A stretch of DNA of 64,000 nt from Streptomyces akebiae (GCF_019599145.1 NZ_CP080647.1:7378001-7442000), one strand, 5' to 3'. Shown: positions 39,487-49,645, counted from the stretch's first letter. Notes: generated by a model not told the origin, from the sequence alone. Program-made: numbers and translations.

Positions 39487-40613
39487 CAGACGACAAGGGC
39501 CTCCGTCTCGCTCTCGCCGAGCGCCTGGCCGCCGACGGCCGGCTGCGCACCGAACCGTGGCGAGCCGCCGTCGAAGCCGTGCCCCGGCACGAGTTCCTGC
39601 GCGGCGGCTTCTTCGAACGGGCCGACAGCCCCGGACAGACCGCGTGGCAGCCCGTCCTTCCCGACGCCCCCCAATGGCTGGGCCGCTGCTACGACGACGA
39701 CTCCCTCGTCACCCAGATCGCCGGAACGATCGCACCTCACGACATCCGCGGCGAGATCCTGCGCGCGCCCACCTCATCCAGCACCCTGCCCGGCCTCGTC
39801 GTCCGGATGCTCGAAGACCTCCAGGTCGAAGACGGGCACCGTGTGCTGGAGATCGGCACCGGCACCGGCTACTCCACCGGCCTCCTCTGCCACCGGATCG
39901 GCGACGACTTCGTGACGTCCGTGGAGATCGACCCGGACGTCTCCACCCGTGCTCGTGCCGCACTCGGGCACGCCGGGTACGCGCCGCTCCTGGTCGTCGG
40001 TGACGGCCTCGCCGGTCACCCGGACGGCGCCCCGTACGACCGGCTGATCGCCACGTGCGGCGTCACCGAGCTGCCTCGTGCGTGGGTGGAGCAGACCCGG
40101 CCCGGCGGGATCATCCTCGCCACCCTGTCCGGCTGGCTCCACTCCTCCGAACTCGCCCGCCTCACCGTGGGCGAGGACGGCACCGCCCGAGGCCGACTCC
40201 TCGACGGCCACATCTCCTTCATGATCGCCCGCCCCCAGCTCCCGCCCCCGCTCGGCCTGCTGCCCGATCCGGACGACAGCGACGACGAACGCGCCACCTC
40301 TCTCGCCGCCGACTCCCTCGACGACTGGAACACCCGCTTCGTCGCCCAGCTCGCGGCCCCCCACGCGCAGCGCCTCGGCATCAACCGGGACGGCCGGACC
40401 GAACACCTTCTGGTCGACGTCCACGCCGGCGCCTGGGCCACCCTCGTCCAGGACGGCGACAGCTGGACCGTACGGCAGGGCGGCCCCGCGCGCCTGTGGG
40501 ACGACATCGAGGAGAACGTGAACCGATGGCGCGCCGACGGCGCCCCCCGGCCCGACCGCTTCGAGGTGACCGTCACCCCTGCCGGGCAGACCGTGACCTG
40601 GCCCAAGGTCTGA
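39483..40613 (+). CDS. tgmC: PIMT-like methyltransferase of the graspetide cluster
   Basis: 376 residues of the methyltransferase, ATP-grasp peptide maturase system family (TIGR04188). The N-terminal ~230 residues resemble protein-L-isoaspartate O-methyltransferase: TSSSTLPGLVVRMLEDL, the SAM motif VLEIGTGTGYSTGLL, and the PIMT-like ATCGVTELPRAWVEQTRPGG. The C-terminal ~140 residues are specific to this RiPP subfamily. In characterised relatives (fuscimiditide and similar) the enzyme methylates a core Asp that then cyclises to aspartimide, and the same chemistry is inferred here. GTG 39483 overlaps the ligase stop as GTGA. Confidence 0.9.
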   Translation: MTDDKGLRLALAERLAADGRLRTEPWRAAVEAVPRHEFLRGGFFERADSPGQTAWQPVLPDAPQWLGRCYDDDSLVTQIAGTIAPHDIRGEILRAPTSSSTLPGLVVRMLEDLQVEDGHRVLEIGTGTGYSTGLLCHRIGDDFVTSVEIDPDVSTRARAALGHAGYAPLLVVGDGLAGHPDGAPYDRLIATCGVTELPRAWVEQTRPGGIILATLSGWLHSSELARLTVGEDGTARGRLLDGHISFMIARPQLPPPLGLLPDPDDSDDERATSLAADSLDDWNTRFVAQLAAPHAQRLGINRDGRTEHLLVDVHAGAWATLVQDGDSWTVRQGGPARLWDDIEENVNRWRADGAPRPDRFEVTVTPAGQTVTWPKV

Positions 40614-40738
40614 CGGCAACGAGCACCAGGAGGACGTGAGAGGGCGGAAGAGGAGTGTCATCGTCCACCTCAGCGGATGCCCCCTGTCTCGCACGCTGAG
40701 GTGCTGACACCCGAAGCCCTGGTGGTGGGCCCCTGAAC

Positions 40739-40780
40739 GGCCTGCCCCTGCCCTGCCTGTGGCCGGGACAGGGGCAGGCC
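40739..40780 (+). terminator. Hairpin between the graspetide operon and a methyltransferase gene
   Basis: ggcctgcccctg (40739-40750) pairs perfectly with 40769-40780 around an 18-base loop. It ends 19 bases before the next ATG and just before its GAGGAGGA site, so it could be the operon terminator or a 5' leader structure of the next gene. Confidence 0.5.
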
Positions 40781-40799
40781 CTCGCGAGGAGGAATCGCT

Positions 40800-41456
40800 A
40801 TGCCCGCACAACACGACATCGCCGCCGAGACCGAGCTGTGGGACGCCTTCACCGCTTCCGCCTTCAAGGACGACGCGGAGCCGGGTTTCTGCTGGACCCA
40901 GTACGCCGGTCACGGCCCCGGCCCGGAGCTGCTGGGCGACCCGCGTTCCGTTCTGGAGATCGGCTGTGGCACCGGCCGCGCCCTGGCCCACCTCGCTGAG
41001 CGTGGCATCGCCGCTCGCGGCGTGGACCTGTCTCCCGTCATGGTCGAGAAGACCACCGCGAAGTGGGCAGGCACCGGGGCGGAGTTCGTGTGCTCCGAGG
41101 TGCTGGAGTACCTGAGCGATCACGAGGACGCGTACGACGCCGTCTACTCGATCTTCGGAGCCGCCTGGTTCACCGACCCGGGCCGTCTCTTCCCCCTGGT
41201 CCGCCGAAGGCTCCGGCCCGGCGGCGTCTTCGCGTTCTCGCAGCCGCCGGCCATCCCTGGCGCGTACGGGCCACAGGGCATGTACAAGGGAGGTTTCGCC
41301 GGAAAGGCGATGTTCACCTACCGCTACAGCTACCGCCCGGCCGTCTGGGAGCGCCTGCTCACGCGGGCCGGGTTCGCCACGGCCGACGCGCGGATCCTCG
41401 ACGCGCCTCACCCCGGGCACATCGGGACGCTCCTCGTTCGAGCGGTGGCTCCGTAA
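40800..41456 (+). CDS. Class I SAM-dependent methyltransferase
   Basis: 218 residues with a Rossmann methyltransferase core: VLEIGCGTGRALAHLAERG (motif I), GVDLSPVMVEK (motif II) and the post-IV FTDPGRLFPLVRRRLRPGGVFAFSQ. The N-terminal LWDAFTASAFKDDAEPGF segment is substrate-specific and unassigned. GAGGAGGAAT precedes the ATG. Its position directly after the graspetide operon on the same strand suggests possible tailoring of the peptide or self-resistance, but a hairpin separates the units. Confidence 0.75.
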   Translation: MPAQHDIAAETELWDAFTASAFKDDAEPGFCWTQYAGHGPGPELLGDPRSVLEIGCGTGRALAHLAERGIAARGVDLSPVMVEKTTAKWAGTGAEFVCSEVLEYLSDHEDAYDAVYSIFGAAWFTDPGRLFPLVRRRLRPGGVFAFSQPPAIPGAYGPQGMYKGGFAGKAMFTYRYSYRPAVWERLLTRAGFATADARILDAPHPGHIGTLLVRAVAP

Positions 41457-41552
41457 CAGACCCCGGCCGAGAGCGTCTTTGGTGCTCGGCGAGGGCTCGG
41501 CCCTTGCCCGGCGTGTGGCGCAGCCCGCGATCCCGCCCACCGGAGGAACCGC

Positions 41553-41753
41553 ATGGAGCTGATCTCCAGCGCGTCCTTCTGCGAAGGCCGGGCATCTTCA
41601 GCAGCGCTGGGCGCCTTGTCCCACCGGGCGGCGTGCCGACGCTGGCCGCCATCGCGTCTGCCTGGACGCGGTCGGTTCGTGACGGTGGTCGCCTTCCCGG
41701 GGGTGATCGTCAGTGTGTCGGACCCGGCCCGCACGTTCAGCGTCACTCCATAA
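41553..41753 (+). CDS. Possible small protein (66 aa)
   Basis: The ATG follows a good GGAGGAAC site by 3-4 bases. The translation is Arg/Ser/Ala-rich with a hydrophobic VVAFPGVIVSVS stretch near the end. No family was recognised and codon usage is not clearly coding. It may be a short remnant. Confidence 0.25.
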   Translation: MELISSASFCEGRASSAALGALSHRAACRRWPPSRLPGRGRFVTVVAFPGVIVSVSDPARTFSVTP

Positions 41754-41815
41754 CGAGGGTCAACAAGCTGCGGAACTGGCGCTCTTGGCGCGAGGAGCTA
41801 CTGTAGGTTCCTGCC

Positions 41816-42676
41816 ATGAAGCAGGGTAAAGAGGTCGAGAACCCCGAATCGCGTTTCTTCGCGCTACTGCTGGCGGCAGCGAAGCTTCCGGGTGTCCGCA
41901 TCAACAGGGAGGCGTACCTTCGAAGTGCGTTGGCTCGCCGCTGCTCCGAGGACGACATCCGCCGGGCGATAGAGGAGACCCCCGCCACGGCGGGCATCCC
42001 TGTCGAGGTTCTCGACAAGGTGGCCAACGACTCCATCCGTTTTGAGACGGCGAAGGTCAGTGCCCTCTCCGCGGCCGCCGGGATTCCTGGCATCATGGCC
42101 CTTCCTGCTACGGTGCCCGCCGACACGGCACAGTACGTCGGCCACATGCTGCGCATCGCGCAGAAGCTCGCTTACCTCTACAGCTGGCCCGATCTGTTCT
42201 CCGACGACGGTGATGACGTCGATGACGCCACCAAGGGAGTGCTCACGCTGTTCTTCGGCGTGATGTTCGGCACCAAGTCAGCGAACGTCGCGGTGGGGAA
42301 AGTCGCCGGGATGATGGCGGAGCAGGTCGCCAAGAAGCTGCCGCAGAAGGCACTCACCCACGGTGTCGTCTACCCGATGGTGAAGAAAGTGGCGGGCTAT
42401 CTCGGTGTCAAGATGACGACGCAGTCCTTCGCGACGACCGTCTCGAAGGCCATCCCCTTGGTAGGGGCCGCTGTCTCCGGCGGGCTCACCCTCGCGACCT
42501 ACCTCCCCATGGCCAAGAGGCTGAAGAGGCACCTCGCCGACCTGCCGCTGGCGCAACCGTCGGACCGGGTGATGGAAGGGGAAGTCGTGGAAGACCAGGT
42601 ACCTTTCCCTACACCCCGTGCTGAACAGCACGGGGCAGAGGCCACCGACGTCGAGCTGGAGGAACCTCAGCCTTGA
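41816..42676 (+). CDS. EcsC-like protein
   Basis: 286 residues. The central region (~75-215) resembles the EcsC family: SALSAAAGIPGIMALPATVPADTAQYVGHMLRIAQKLAYLYSWPDL, LFFGVMFG, and a Gly/Ala-rich amphipathic segment KAIPLVGAAVSGGLTLATYLPMA near the end. EcsC proteins are membrane-associated, and their function is poorly understood. The ~50 C-terminal residues are acidic and disordered. The ATG 41816 is preceded by a TACTGTAGG stretch but no clear ribosome site. It is convergent with the toxin operon. Confidence 0.6.
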   Translation: MKQGKEVENPESRFFALLLAAAKLPGVRINREAYLRSALARRCSEDDIRRAIEETPATAGIPVEVLDKVANDSIRFETAKVSALSAAAGIPGIMALPATVPADTAQYVGHMLRIAQKLAYLYSWPDLFSDDGDDVDDATKGVLTLFFGVMFGTKSANVAVGKVAGMMAEQVAKKLPQKALTHGVVYPMVKKVAGYLGVKMTTQSFATTVSKAIPLVGAAVSGGLTLATYLPMAKRLKRHLADLPLAQPSDRVMEGEVVEDQVPFPTPRAEQHGAEATDVELEEPQP

Positions 42677-43062
42677 TGCCGCAAGCGCACCCCTGAGTGC
42701 CGAAGGGCGGCCGATGCGGCGGGTGTTCTCGTCATCGCCGCCGGGGGTGGTGATCTGTGGGCGTGAGGGCTCGTTCGTCCTCCTGCCTCGCTGATCACCG
42801 CGAACCGCGAGAACCTGCTGGAGCACCGGACACCTGGGGCGGAGCCAGGGAGATGATCTCCCGGGCGAAGAATCGTGGATTTCTCACCACGCACATCAAG
42901 CGCATTGAATCCGACGTTGTGTCCCGATCACCGTTCACCGAAGAGTACAGCCACCGCGAACCCGTCTGCCCTGATTCGGCCGACTCCGTGAGCGTTGTTC
43001 TGTCTGGGTGGGACAGGGGCTGGTCTTTGCCGAAAGGAACACCCGGCTGTCGGATGTCAAGC
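42677..43062. other. Spacer between convergent genes
   Basis: I see no gene. A short perfect inverted repeat (gggagat gatctccc type) lies near 42849-42864. It is slightly less GC-rich than its surroundings toward the right end. Confidence 0.5.
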
Positions 43063-43542
43063 TCAGAAATCGTGCCTCTTGGGCTTCCCCCAGGAACTCG
43101 TGAGAAAGTAAATCCACCAAAGCGGGTTGATGAAGTTAAGCCAATTCTTTCTGTTCTTGAGGTGGCGTTCCCAGTAGGCATCCTGCTCTTCCACGGTGCC
43201 GATCTTGTTGGGCTGGGCGTATCCGAGGACGGGAACCAGATCTCGAACTGTTGAAGGGCGCCACATATGGAGAACGTAAACCATCCACGCGCCGTGTGAT
43301 GCGGAGAGGCCTGAAGGTCTCACGTTAACGCGTGCTCCGTTGCAGCAGAGCAAGATGTTTCTTGACGAGAGTTCTCTTCGCATGGATCGCAAAGCTTCAA
43401 AAATATTGTCGCCGCTCGCGGTCGACTCAACCCCGTTGGGTGATTCGAGGCGAAGATTCCATGGACCCTCCCCATCGACCAGCATCTTCCATTGGTCTTC
43501 GTGGTCATCTTTTTGGACGCGGATCGTAATTTCTTCAGTCAT
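43063..43542 (-). CDS. Candidate immunity protein for the RHS toxin
   Basis: 159 residues. The ATG 43542-43540 overlaps the RHS stop codon as ATGA, and this is the last gene of the toxin operon, the standard place for the cognate immunity gene. The sequence is less GC-rich than its neighbours. The N-terminal ~60 residues are beta-rich (EITIRVQKDDHEDQWKMLVDG), followed by SHGAWMVYVLHMWRPSTVRDLVPVLGY and a Trp-rich amphipathic C-terminus (NWLNFINPLWWIYFLTSSW). No immunity family was recognised; the assignment is from position. Confidence 0.65.
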   Translation of the reverse strand: MTEEITIRVQKDDHEDQWKMLVDGEGPWNLRLESPNGVESTASGDNIFEALRSMRRELSSRNILLCCNGARVNVRPSGLSASHGAWMVYVLHMWRPSTVRDLVPVLGYAQPNKIGTVEEQDAYWERHLKNRKNWLNFINPLWWIYFLTSSWGKPKRHDF

Positions 43543-46500
43543 CCCACATATCCCGGGTTGTCGATGATCTCCCCCGTTGGCATTCCGTAGCGCCATCGTT
43601 CAGCGCGAACAATGTTGCTCGGATCGATGTTCCTAAATATGACCTCTCGCTCAGACGGGAAGCCAGTGCCATTTATCCAGGCTCGAATTGCTCCCCCCAG
43701 GGACCGGTTGACATCCACACCGTATCCGGCACCGCGGATCTCGTATACCCAGGTGCCACGGCCTTGGGCTGACATGGGGAAATTTCCTGCCTGGCTGGCA
43801 CTCTTGCTGGTTCCCACCCAGTTCGACGGGTCATCGTGGAGCGCGTATCGGCCGATGTCCTCGTTGGTGCCCTTGGGTGAGAATCCATTCTGGAAAATTT
43901 CTTCAGGAAGTCGCGTGTCGCCACGGTAGACCACTCGGGGTTCCACCACGGCCTTGCGTGGGACATTGAAGTCGTCTGCGACAGCTTGACGGCATGGAGT
44001 CAGACCTTCAGGGTCGATTTCCTCCAACGGGTTCCGTACGTAGCCGACAGGGTTGGGTGCAGGCGCCAGTCCGAGGGGGTCCGGGGTCAGGTAGCGGGCG
44101 GTTTCGGGGTCGTAGTGGCGGAAGTAGTTGTAGTGAAGGCCCGTCTCGGGGTCGTAGTACTGGCCGGGGAAGCGGAGGGGGGTGTAGGCGGTGCTGTCGG
44201 CAGCCCAGGCCGTTGTGCCCCACAGCGTGCTGCGGGTCCGCCACGCGATCTCGCCCTCCTCGTCGACGAGTTCGCTTGGCGTGCCCACCAGGTCCGTGAC
44301 GATGGCGAAGAAGCGGGAGTCGATCTCCTCTTGGGGAGCGTCTGCCGCCGTTATTCGTTCGGTCTGGGTGATGGGGCGCAGGCCCTGGTGGTCCCAGGTG
44401 AGGGTGACCGGGTCGGGCAGGGCCGTAGAAGTGGTGGTCTGTTCGCAGAGGGTGGTGCCGTCCCAGGTGAAGACGACGTGCTCGACCACCGTTTCGCCGT
44501 CGTCCGCCATGCGGAGTTTCGCCGTACGGCGGCCCAGCGGGTCATACGTGTACCGCCAGCGCGTGCCGTCCGGGGTCGTCACGGACGTCAGGCGGTCCTC
44601 GGCATCCCACGCGTACCGCCAGGTGTCCGGTTTGCGGGACAGGCGGGTCTTCTGGCGGAGGGTGATGCGGCCCAACGCGTCGTGTTCGTAGCGGACGCCT
44701 CCCGCGCGGGTGATGCGGGTGCCCGTGTAGGCGCGGAGGCCGGTGGCCTCCTGACCGGGGTGGTCCGACGGCCAGGACGCCGAGGTCTGGTTGCCCGCCT
44801 CGTCGTAGGCGTATCTCTCCGTCCAGTCGGCCGCGTGGACCGCTGTCACGCGGCCTGCCGCGTCGAGGTCGAAGCGGCGGGAGCCGGAGAGTCGGTCGTC
44901 GATGCCGGTCAGATTGCCGTCGGCGCGGTAGGTGTACGCGCGGTGTTGGATCGGGCGGCCCGACGTGCCGGTCACCGACTGGGTGGTCAGGCGGCCCAAG
45001 GAGTCGAAGGTGTGCGCCAGGGTGACGGTCTCACCGATGCGGCGGGTCAGCTCGCGGCCGGCCTCGTCGTAGGTGAAGTCGATGGTGTGGCCCGAGGCTG
45101 TCATCCCCGTGCGGCGGCCGGTCGCGTCGTATGTCCAGGTCGTCGTCACGCCGGTCGGTGTCGTGCGGCCTGTTCGGCGGCCCAGATCGTCATACGTGTG
45201 CGTCAGTTCGCGGCCGTCGACCCTCTCCGAGCGCACCCGGCCGAAGCGGTCACGCAGGATCGTCAGCGTCGTACCGTCCGGGCCCGTCGCCTGCGCGAGT
45301 TGGTCCGTCATGTCGTACGCGTATGTGGTGACGTCGCCTGCCGCGTTCTTGCGGACCAGCTGGCCCAGGGCGTTGCGCTCGAACGACACCACCTGGCCGA
45401 GCGTGTTCGTGCGGGAGATCAGGCGGCCCGCCGCGTCGTGTGCGTAGGTGAGGGTGCGGTCGTCGAAGTCCGTCTCGGCGAGCAGCGAGCCTGCCGGGTC
45501 GTACTCGTAACTCCAGTTCAGGCCCTGCGGGTTGGTGACCTTCGTCAGCCGCAGCTCCAGGTCGTACGCGAACTCGTGGCGTACGCCGTCCGGGCCTGTG
45601 CGGGCCGTCAGCAGGTCGAAGTGGGTGTACTCGAAGTGGGATACGCCGCCCATCGGGTCGGTGTGGGTGGTGCGGTTGCCCTCGCCGTCGTACGTCCACG
45701 ACTCCGTGGTGCCGTCGGCGGCGGTGCGGCGGGCGAGGCGGCCCTCGATCGTCCACTCCAGCCGGGTCACCGCACCTGTGGGGTCCGTGATGGTGACGGG
45801 TCTGCCGAAGGGGTCACGTGCGTAGCGGGTGACCGCGCCGAGGGGGTCCGTGATCTCCAACGGGAGACCGGCGGGGTCGCAGCGGACGGTCGTCGTGTGG
45901 CCGAGGGGGTCGGTGACGGCGGTCAGGCGGCCCGCGTCGTCGTAGGTGAAGCGGGTGGTGAGGCCTGTGGGGGCGGTCACCGAGGTGCGGTTGCCGCGTT
46001 CGTCGTACGTCTGGCGGGTCACCGTGCCGTCCGGGTTGACCACCCGTGTCGGCAGGCCGAGGTCGTTGTACTCGGCTCTCGCCTCGCGGCCGTCCGGGCG
46101 TGTGACGACCGTGGGGTTGCCGGACTCGTCGTAGCGGAACGTGGTCGTGTGGCCCAGGGGGTCCGTCAGGGACAGCAGGCGGTTGTAGCGGTCCCGTTCG
46201 TAGCGGGTGACCGCGCCCAAGGGGTCGATGTCGGCGACCACCTGCCACGCCTCGTTGATGAGGAAGCGGCGGGTGTGGCCCTCGCCGGTCGTGGTGGTCG
46301 TCACGCGCAGGCCCGTGTCGGGGTCCGTGTCGTCGTACGAGACGCGCAGGGTCATGTGGCCGTCCGTGCCGCCCTCGGCGACACAGCGGTCCCGGTCGTC
46401 GTACTCGTATGCGTAGGCGCGCGTTGGTGTCCGTCCAGGAGGTGACGCGGCCGGCCTCGTCGTAGGTGAAGCGGAGGGGGAGGCCGGAGGAGTTGACGAC

Positions 46501-48336
46501 CTTGGTCAGGTGGCCGTCCGTGTAGCCGTAGCGCTTCAGTTCCTGGTTGCCGGAGGCCAGGTGGAGTGCCGTGATCCGGCCGGCCTCCGTGGTGACGCGT
46601 ACGTCGTATCCGGCGCTGGAGACGATGCCGAGCGGGGTGCCTTCGGTGTCGTACTCGAAGGTGAGCCAGTTGCCGTTGCGGTCGTCGATCTGTTCGAGGA
46701 CGGCCAGATCGTCCCGGCGGTCGGTGAAGTGCCAGGTGCGGCGCGTACCGGGGTCGGTGACCGTGTAGCCGCCGTCCTCGCGGTCCAGGGGCCAGCGGGG
46801 GCCGTGGCTGGGGAGGGTGGGGGCACCCGGCGCGGGGTGGGGGTAGGCGAGGAGCAGGCCGTCCTCGGTGACGAAGACGACGCCCTCGGAGTCGATCTCC
46901 AGGCGTTGGTCGACGGTGGAGGACCAGGACGGGCCGAACCACTTGCCCAGGTGGTAGCCCGACTCGACGCGGCGTCTGAACACCAGGGGCAGGGCACCGG
47001 GCAGCGTCACGTCTGTTTGGGGGAGGTACATCCGGCCGGTGGCGAAGTCGATCGGATCGGAGCCCCGCGACTCCACCGCGTCGGGCTGACGCGAGTCCCG
47101 GCCGGGAGCGTCGCTGACCCTCTCTCGCGCCGGCAAGTCCGGTTTCCTGCCCGCCTCGGCCGCGTCGTCCAGGGTGTGCTTGAGCGCGCCTTTGATGCCG
47201 CCCGTCGCCGCCCCGCGCGCGGCCCCCGCGCCCTTGGTGCCGAGCAGGTCGAGGACGACGCGGCCCCCGAATTCGGACGGGTCCCTCTTGGCGGACTGCC
47301 AGGCGTCCTTGAGGGCCCGGTCGGGGTGGGCGACCGTCGATGTGAGCCCCGCGAGCGTCATGTTGACGTTCTGGTAGTACTCGGCGGGGTGGGCGATGTT
47401 GTACGGGTCGAGCGCGTTCATGCTGCGGCCGAAGGTGATGATGCCCGCGCCGCCCTTGACGACGCCTCCGACGACATGGGTGAGTTCCACGGCCGATGAC
47501 GCACCCTGGTCGGCGAAGTTGGCGGCGAGTTTGAGGGCGGGCGGCAGTTCGGCGGGGGCGTGCTCCAGGGCTGCCTTGACCGAGGTGGTGGCGGTGCGGG
47601 CGGCCTCGTTGCGCTGGCGGCGGGCCTCCTTGAGGAGTTCGTGGGCGCGGGTGATGTCCGCCTTGCCGGGGTCGCTGAACTCGGCCGGTTTGGGGCCGGG
47701 ATCCTCACCGGCCTTCACCTTGGCGTTGTAGGCGTCGACCTTGGTGTTGTACGCCTCCACGGCCGCCTGGGACGCTTTCATGCCCGCCTTGTAGGCGTCG
47801 ATGGCGTCCTGGGCCTGGCCCTGGGCCCACTTGACCGTGTCGGCGTACGAGTCGAGCGCCTTGGCGGCCTGGTCGCAGGCGTCCGCCGCACGCATCCACT
47901 TCTTGGGCTGCATGGCGAACTTCTCGCGGAAGGTGTCGGCGGCCTGGCCCTTCCAGTGGGAGGAGTCCAGCTTGCGCATGCCGTCGCCGACCTTGTCGAA
48001 GGCCGTGTGGAAGTCCTTGAGGTGCTTGGCGCTCTCCTGGATACGGCCGACATTGCCGTGGACCAGTTCGTTGGCCTGCTCGGTCTCCCCGAGTTGCTGC
48101 TCGCCGGGGGTGGCGCCCAGGGCGGACGCGGTGCCGTCGCCCCAGTCCTCCACCTTGTCCGCGACGCCCCGGAGGCCCATGTCCTCCAAACGCTCACCGG
48201 CGTAGTCGGTGCCCGCGTCGATGCCTTCGCCGAGGAGCTTCTTGCCGTCGTCGTACACCTCTTCGGCCTTGCCGACGACCGTGTTGGCGGCGCCCTTGAG
48301 CTTGTCGCCCACGCCGTCCGGGATCCAGCCGCCCAT
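43539..48336 (-). CDS. RHS/YD-repeat polymorphic toxin with WXG-like N-terminus and ADP-ribosyltransferase-like tip, frameshifted
   Basis: About 1600 codons in two frames: 48336 to ~46420, and ~46418 to 43539. The N-terminus (~1-250) is helical with an HWKGQAADTFREKF (W-x-G) hairpin like T7SS substrates. DUF6531 (SDPIDFATGRMYLPQTDVTLPG) opens the RHS barrel of YD repeats (TRYERDRYNRLLSLTDPLGHTT type), closed by the core motif YLTPDPLGLAPAPNPVGYV. The last ~170 residues are the toxin: VVYRGDTR (Arg), WVGTSKS (STS-like) and SEREVIF (ExE), the R-S-E triad of cholera-toxin-like ADP-ribosyltransferases. The frame breaks at a GC run (46417-46423); adding one GC unit restores ...TNARAYAYEYDDRDR.... 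Confidence 0.88.
46417..46423 (-). repeat. GC-dinucleotide run at the RHS frameshift
   Basis: The + strand reads aggcgcgcgttg. The RHS frame changes exactly here (total length 4798, two short of a multiple of three). Gain of one GC unit or loss of one base joins the two frames without a gap in the YD-repeat pattern. Confidence 0.75.
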
Positions 48337-49022
48337 CAGCTGCCGCCGCCGCTCTGCTGCTGTCCCTCGGCCTGGGCCGCCTGCTCGCGTTCCTCGCGCG
48401 AGGGGCCGTACTGCTGGTCCAGCCACGCCTCGTACTGCTGGTCGGTCATGCCCATCGACTCCTGCGGGTCGACCGGCCCGTTCTGGAGGACGGGGGACGT
48501 CAGCACGTCACGCTGTGCGTCGTTCCAGGCCTGGTCGGTGTTCTCCTGGGCCCGCTCCCAGGACTCCGCGCTCCAGTCGGAGGTGGCGAACATGTGGTTG
48601 TCGCCGATCTCGCCCCAGGACATCCGGGTGACCTGGTCCTCGGTGAGGTGCGGGTTGCCCATCACGGAGTTCGCCGCGATCTTGAAGGTGCCGTCGATGT
48701 ACTGCTCGGTCTCGTGGAACGTCCCCGCAGCCAGACCCACCGCGTCCGCGAACCTGCTGCCCTCCAGGATCAGCGCACGGACTCCCCACTCCCAGCGCTC
48801 GCAGAAGGTGTCGAGCGCCGACGTCAGTCCGCCGTGTCCCAACTCCAGACCGGACAGGGCCAGGTCCGAGAAGCCGCGGCCCACGCTCGCCTCGCCGACC
48901 ATGCCGAGTTCACGGAGCTCCGACATGGCCAGGTTGATGCCCTCGGTGATCAGGGCCAGGCCCTCCACCTGAAGGTCCTTGCCCTCACCGCCGCCGCCCC
49001 CGCCACCGCCGCCGTCGTTCAT
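48336..49022 (-). CDS. Helical WXG-like partner of the RHS toxin
   Basis: 228 residues. After a poly-Gly start (MNDGGGGGGGGGEGKD) comes a ~110-residue helical region (LALITEGINLAMSELRELG, FCERWEWGVRALILEGSRFADAVGLAAGTFHETEQYI) resembling the EsxB/WXG-type proteins that accompany Streptomyces T7SS toxins. The C-terminal half is acidic and Gln-rich. ATG 49022 overlaps the SseB-like stop (ATGA), and the stop overlaps the RHS start (TGATG). Likely a co-secreted chaperone or adaptor for the toxin. Confidence 0.7.
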   Translation of the reverse strand: MNDGGGGGGGGGEGKDLQVEGLALITEGINLAMSELRELGMVGEASVGRGFSDLALSGLELGHGGLTSALDTFCERWEWGVRALILEGSRFADAVGLAAGTFHETEQYIDGTFKIAANSVMGNPHLTEDQVTRMSWGEIGDNHMFATSDWSAESWERAQENTDQAWNDAQRDVLTSPVLQNGPVDPQESMGMTDQQYEAWLDQQYGPSREEREQAAQAEGQQQSGGGS

Positions 49023-49645
49023 CGAGTCAACTTCCCGTTCGGGGCGATCCTGTTCAAGTGGTTCGTGTCTGTGTCTGTGTCTGTGTCTGCGTCTGTGGCT
49101 GCGCCTGCGTCCAGCGCCGCCGCGTCCGGCACGATCCCCATGACCGGCGGGAACAGTGCCCCCTGACCCTCGCTGCCGACGTCCAGCGCCACCCCGTACG
49201 GCACCGGCATCGCCGGGATCGCCACGTCCAGCAGTCGGGCGCCCAGCACACGGTCGTACTCCCACGCCCGTGTTCCTTCGCCCCTTGCGAAGGCGAACCG
49301 GGCCAGGGAGGGCTTGTCCGAGAACGCGTAGATCCAGCGGATACCGCCGAACTCCCCGGTCAGTGGGTCGCCGTCCGCCGACAGGGGCACGAGCACCGCC
49401 GTACGCCGGAACTCGCCGAGCAGGGCGGCGGCTTCGCGTCGGCGGTGGGCGAGTGCGGCGTCATCCGCCGCCGGGGAGAGGGTGTCGCCGTCTGTCGGGG
49501 ACGGGGTCCGCTCTTCGGGCGGGGCCGACGGGCGTTCGGAAGCGGGACCGTTCGGCTTGGCCGGCTCGGCCCCTTCCACGTAGTCGAAGATCCTGGATCG
49601 GCGTATACCGCCCGCCGCTCCGAAGCCTCCCCCGTGATCAGACAT
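49019..49645 (-). CDS. SseB-like protein heading the RHS toxin operon
   Basis: 208 residues. The first ~75 residues are disordered and Pro/Asp-rich. Residues ~80-185 match the SseB N-terminal-like domain common in Streptomyces (LVPLSADGDPLTGEFGGIRWIYAFSDKPSLARFAFARGEG). The C-terminus ends in a DTDTDTDT run encoded by a hexanucleotide repeat. It is first in a four-gene overlapping operon with the WXG-like, RHS and immunity genes. Its role in toxin delivery is inferred. The alternative start is ATG 49657. Confidence 0.72.
   Translation of the reverse strand: MSDHGGGFGAAGGIRRSRIFDYVEGAEPAKPNGPASERPSAPPEERTPSPTDGDTLSPAADDAALAHRRREAAALLGEFRRTAVLVPLSADGDPLTGEFGGIRWIYAFSDKPSLARFAFARGEGTRAWEYDRVLGARLLDVAIPAMPVPYGVALDVGSEGQGALFPPVMGIVPDAAALDAGAATDADTDTDTDTNHLNRIAPNGKLTR
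49063..49099 (-). repeat. Hexanucleotide microsatellite in the SseB-like gene
   Basis: About four copies of gtgtct, then diverging gcgtct/gtggct units on the + strand, encode the acidic DTDTDT tail. The repeat length is a multiple of three, so slippage would keep the frame. Confidence 0.7.

Noticed and set aside
43986..46445. 819-codon open frame antisense to the RHS gene
   Set aside because: It mirrors the YD-repeat sequence, with valine/arginine-rich repeated text and no ribosome site.
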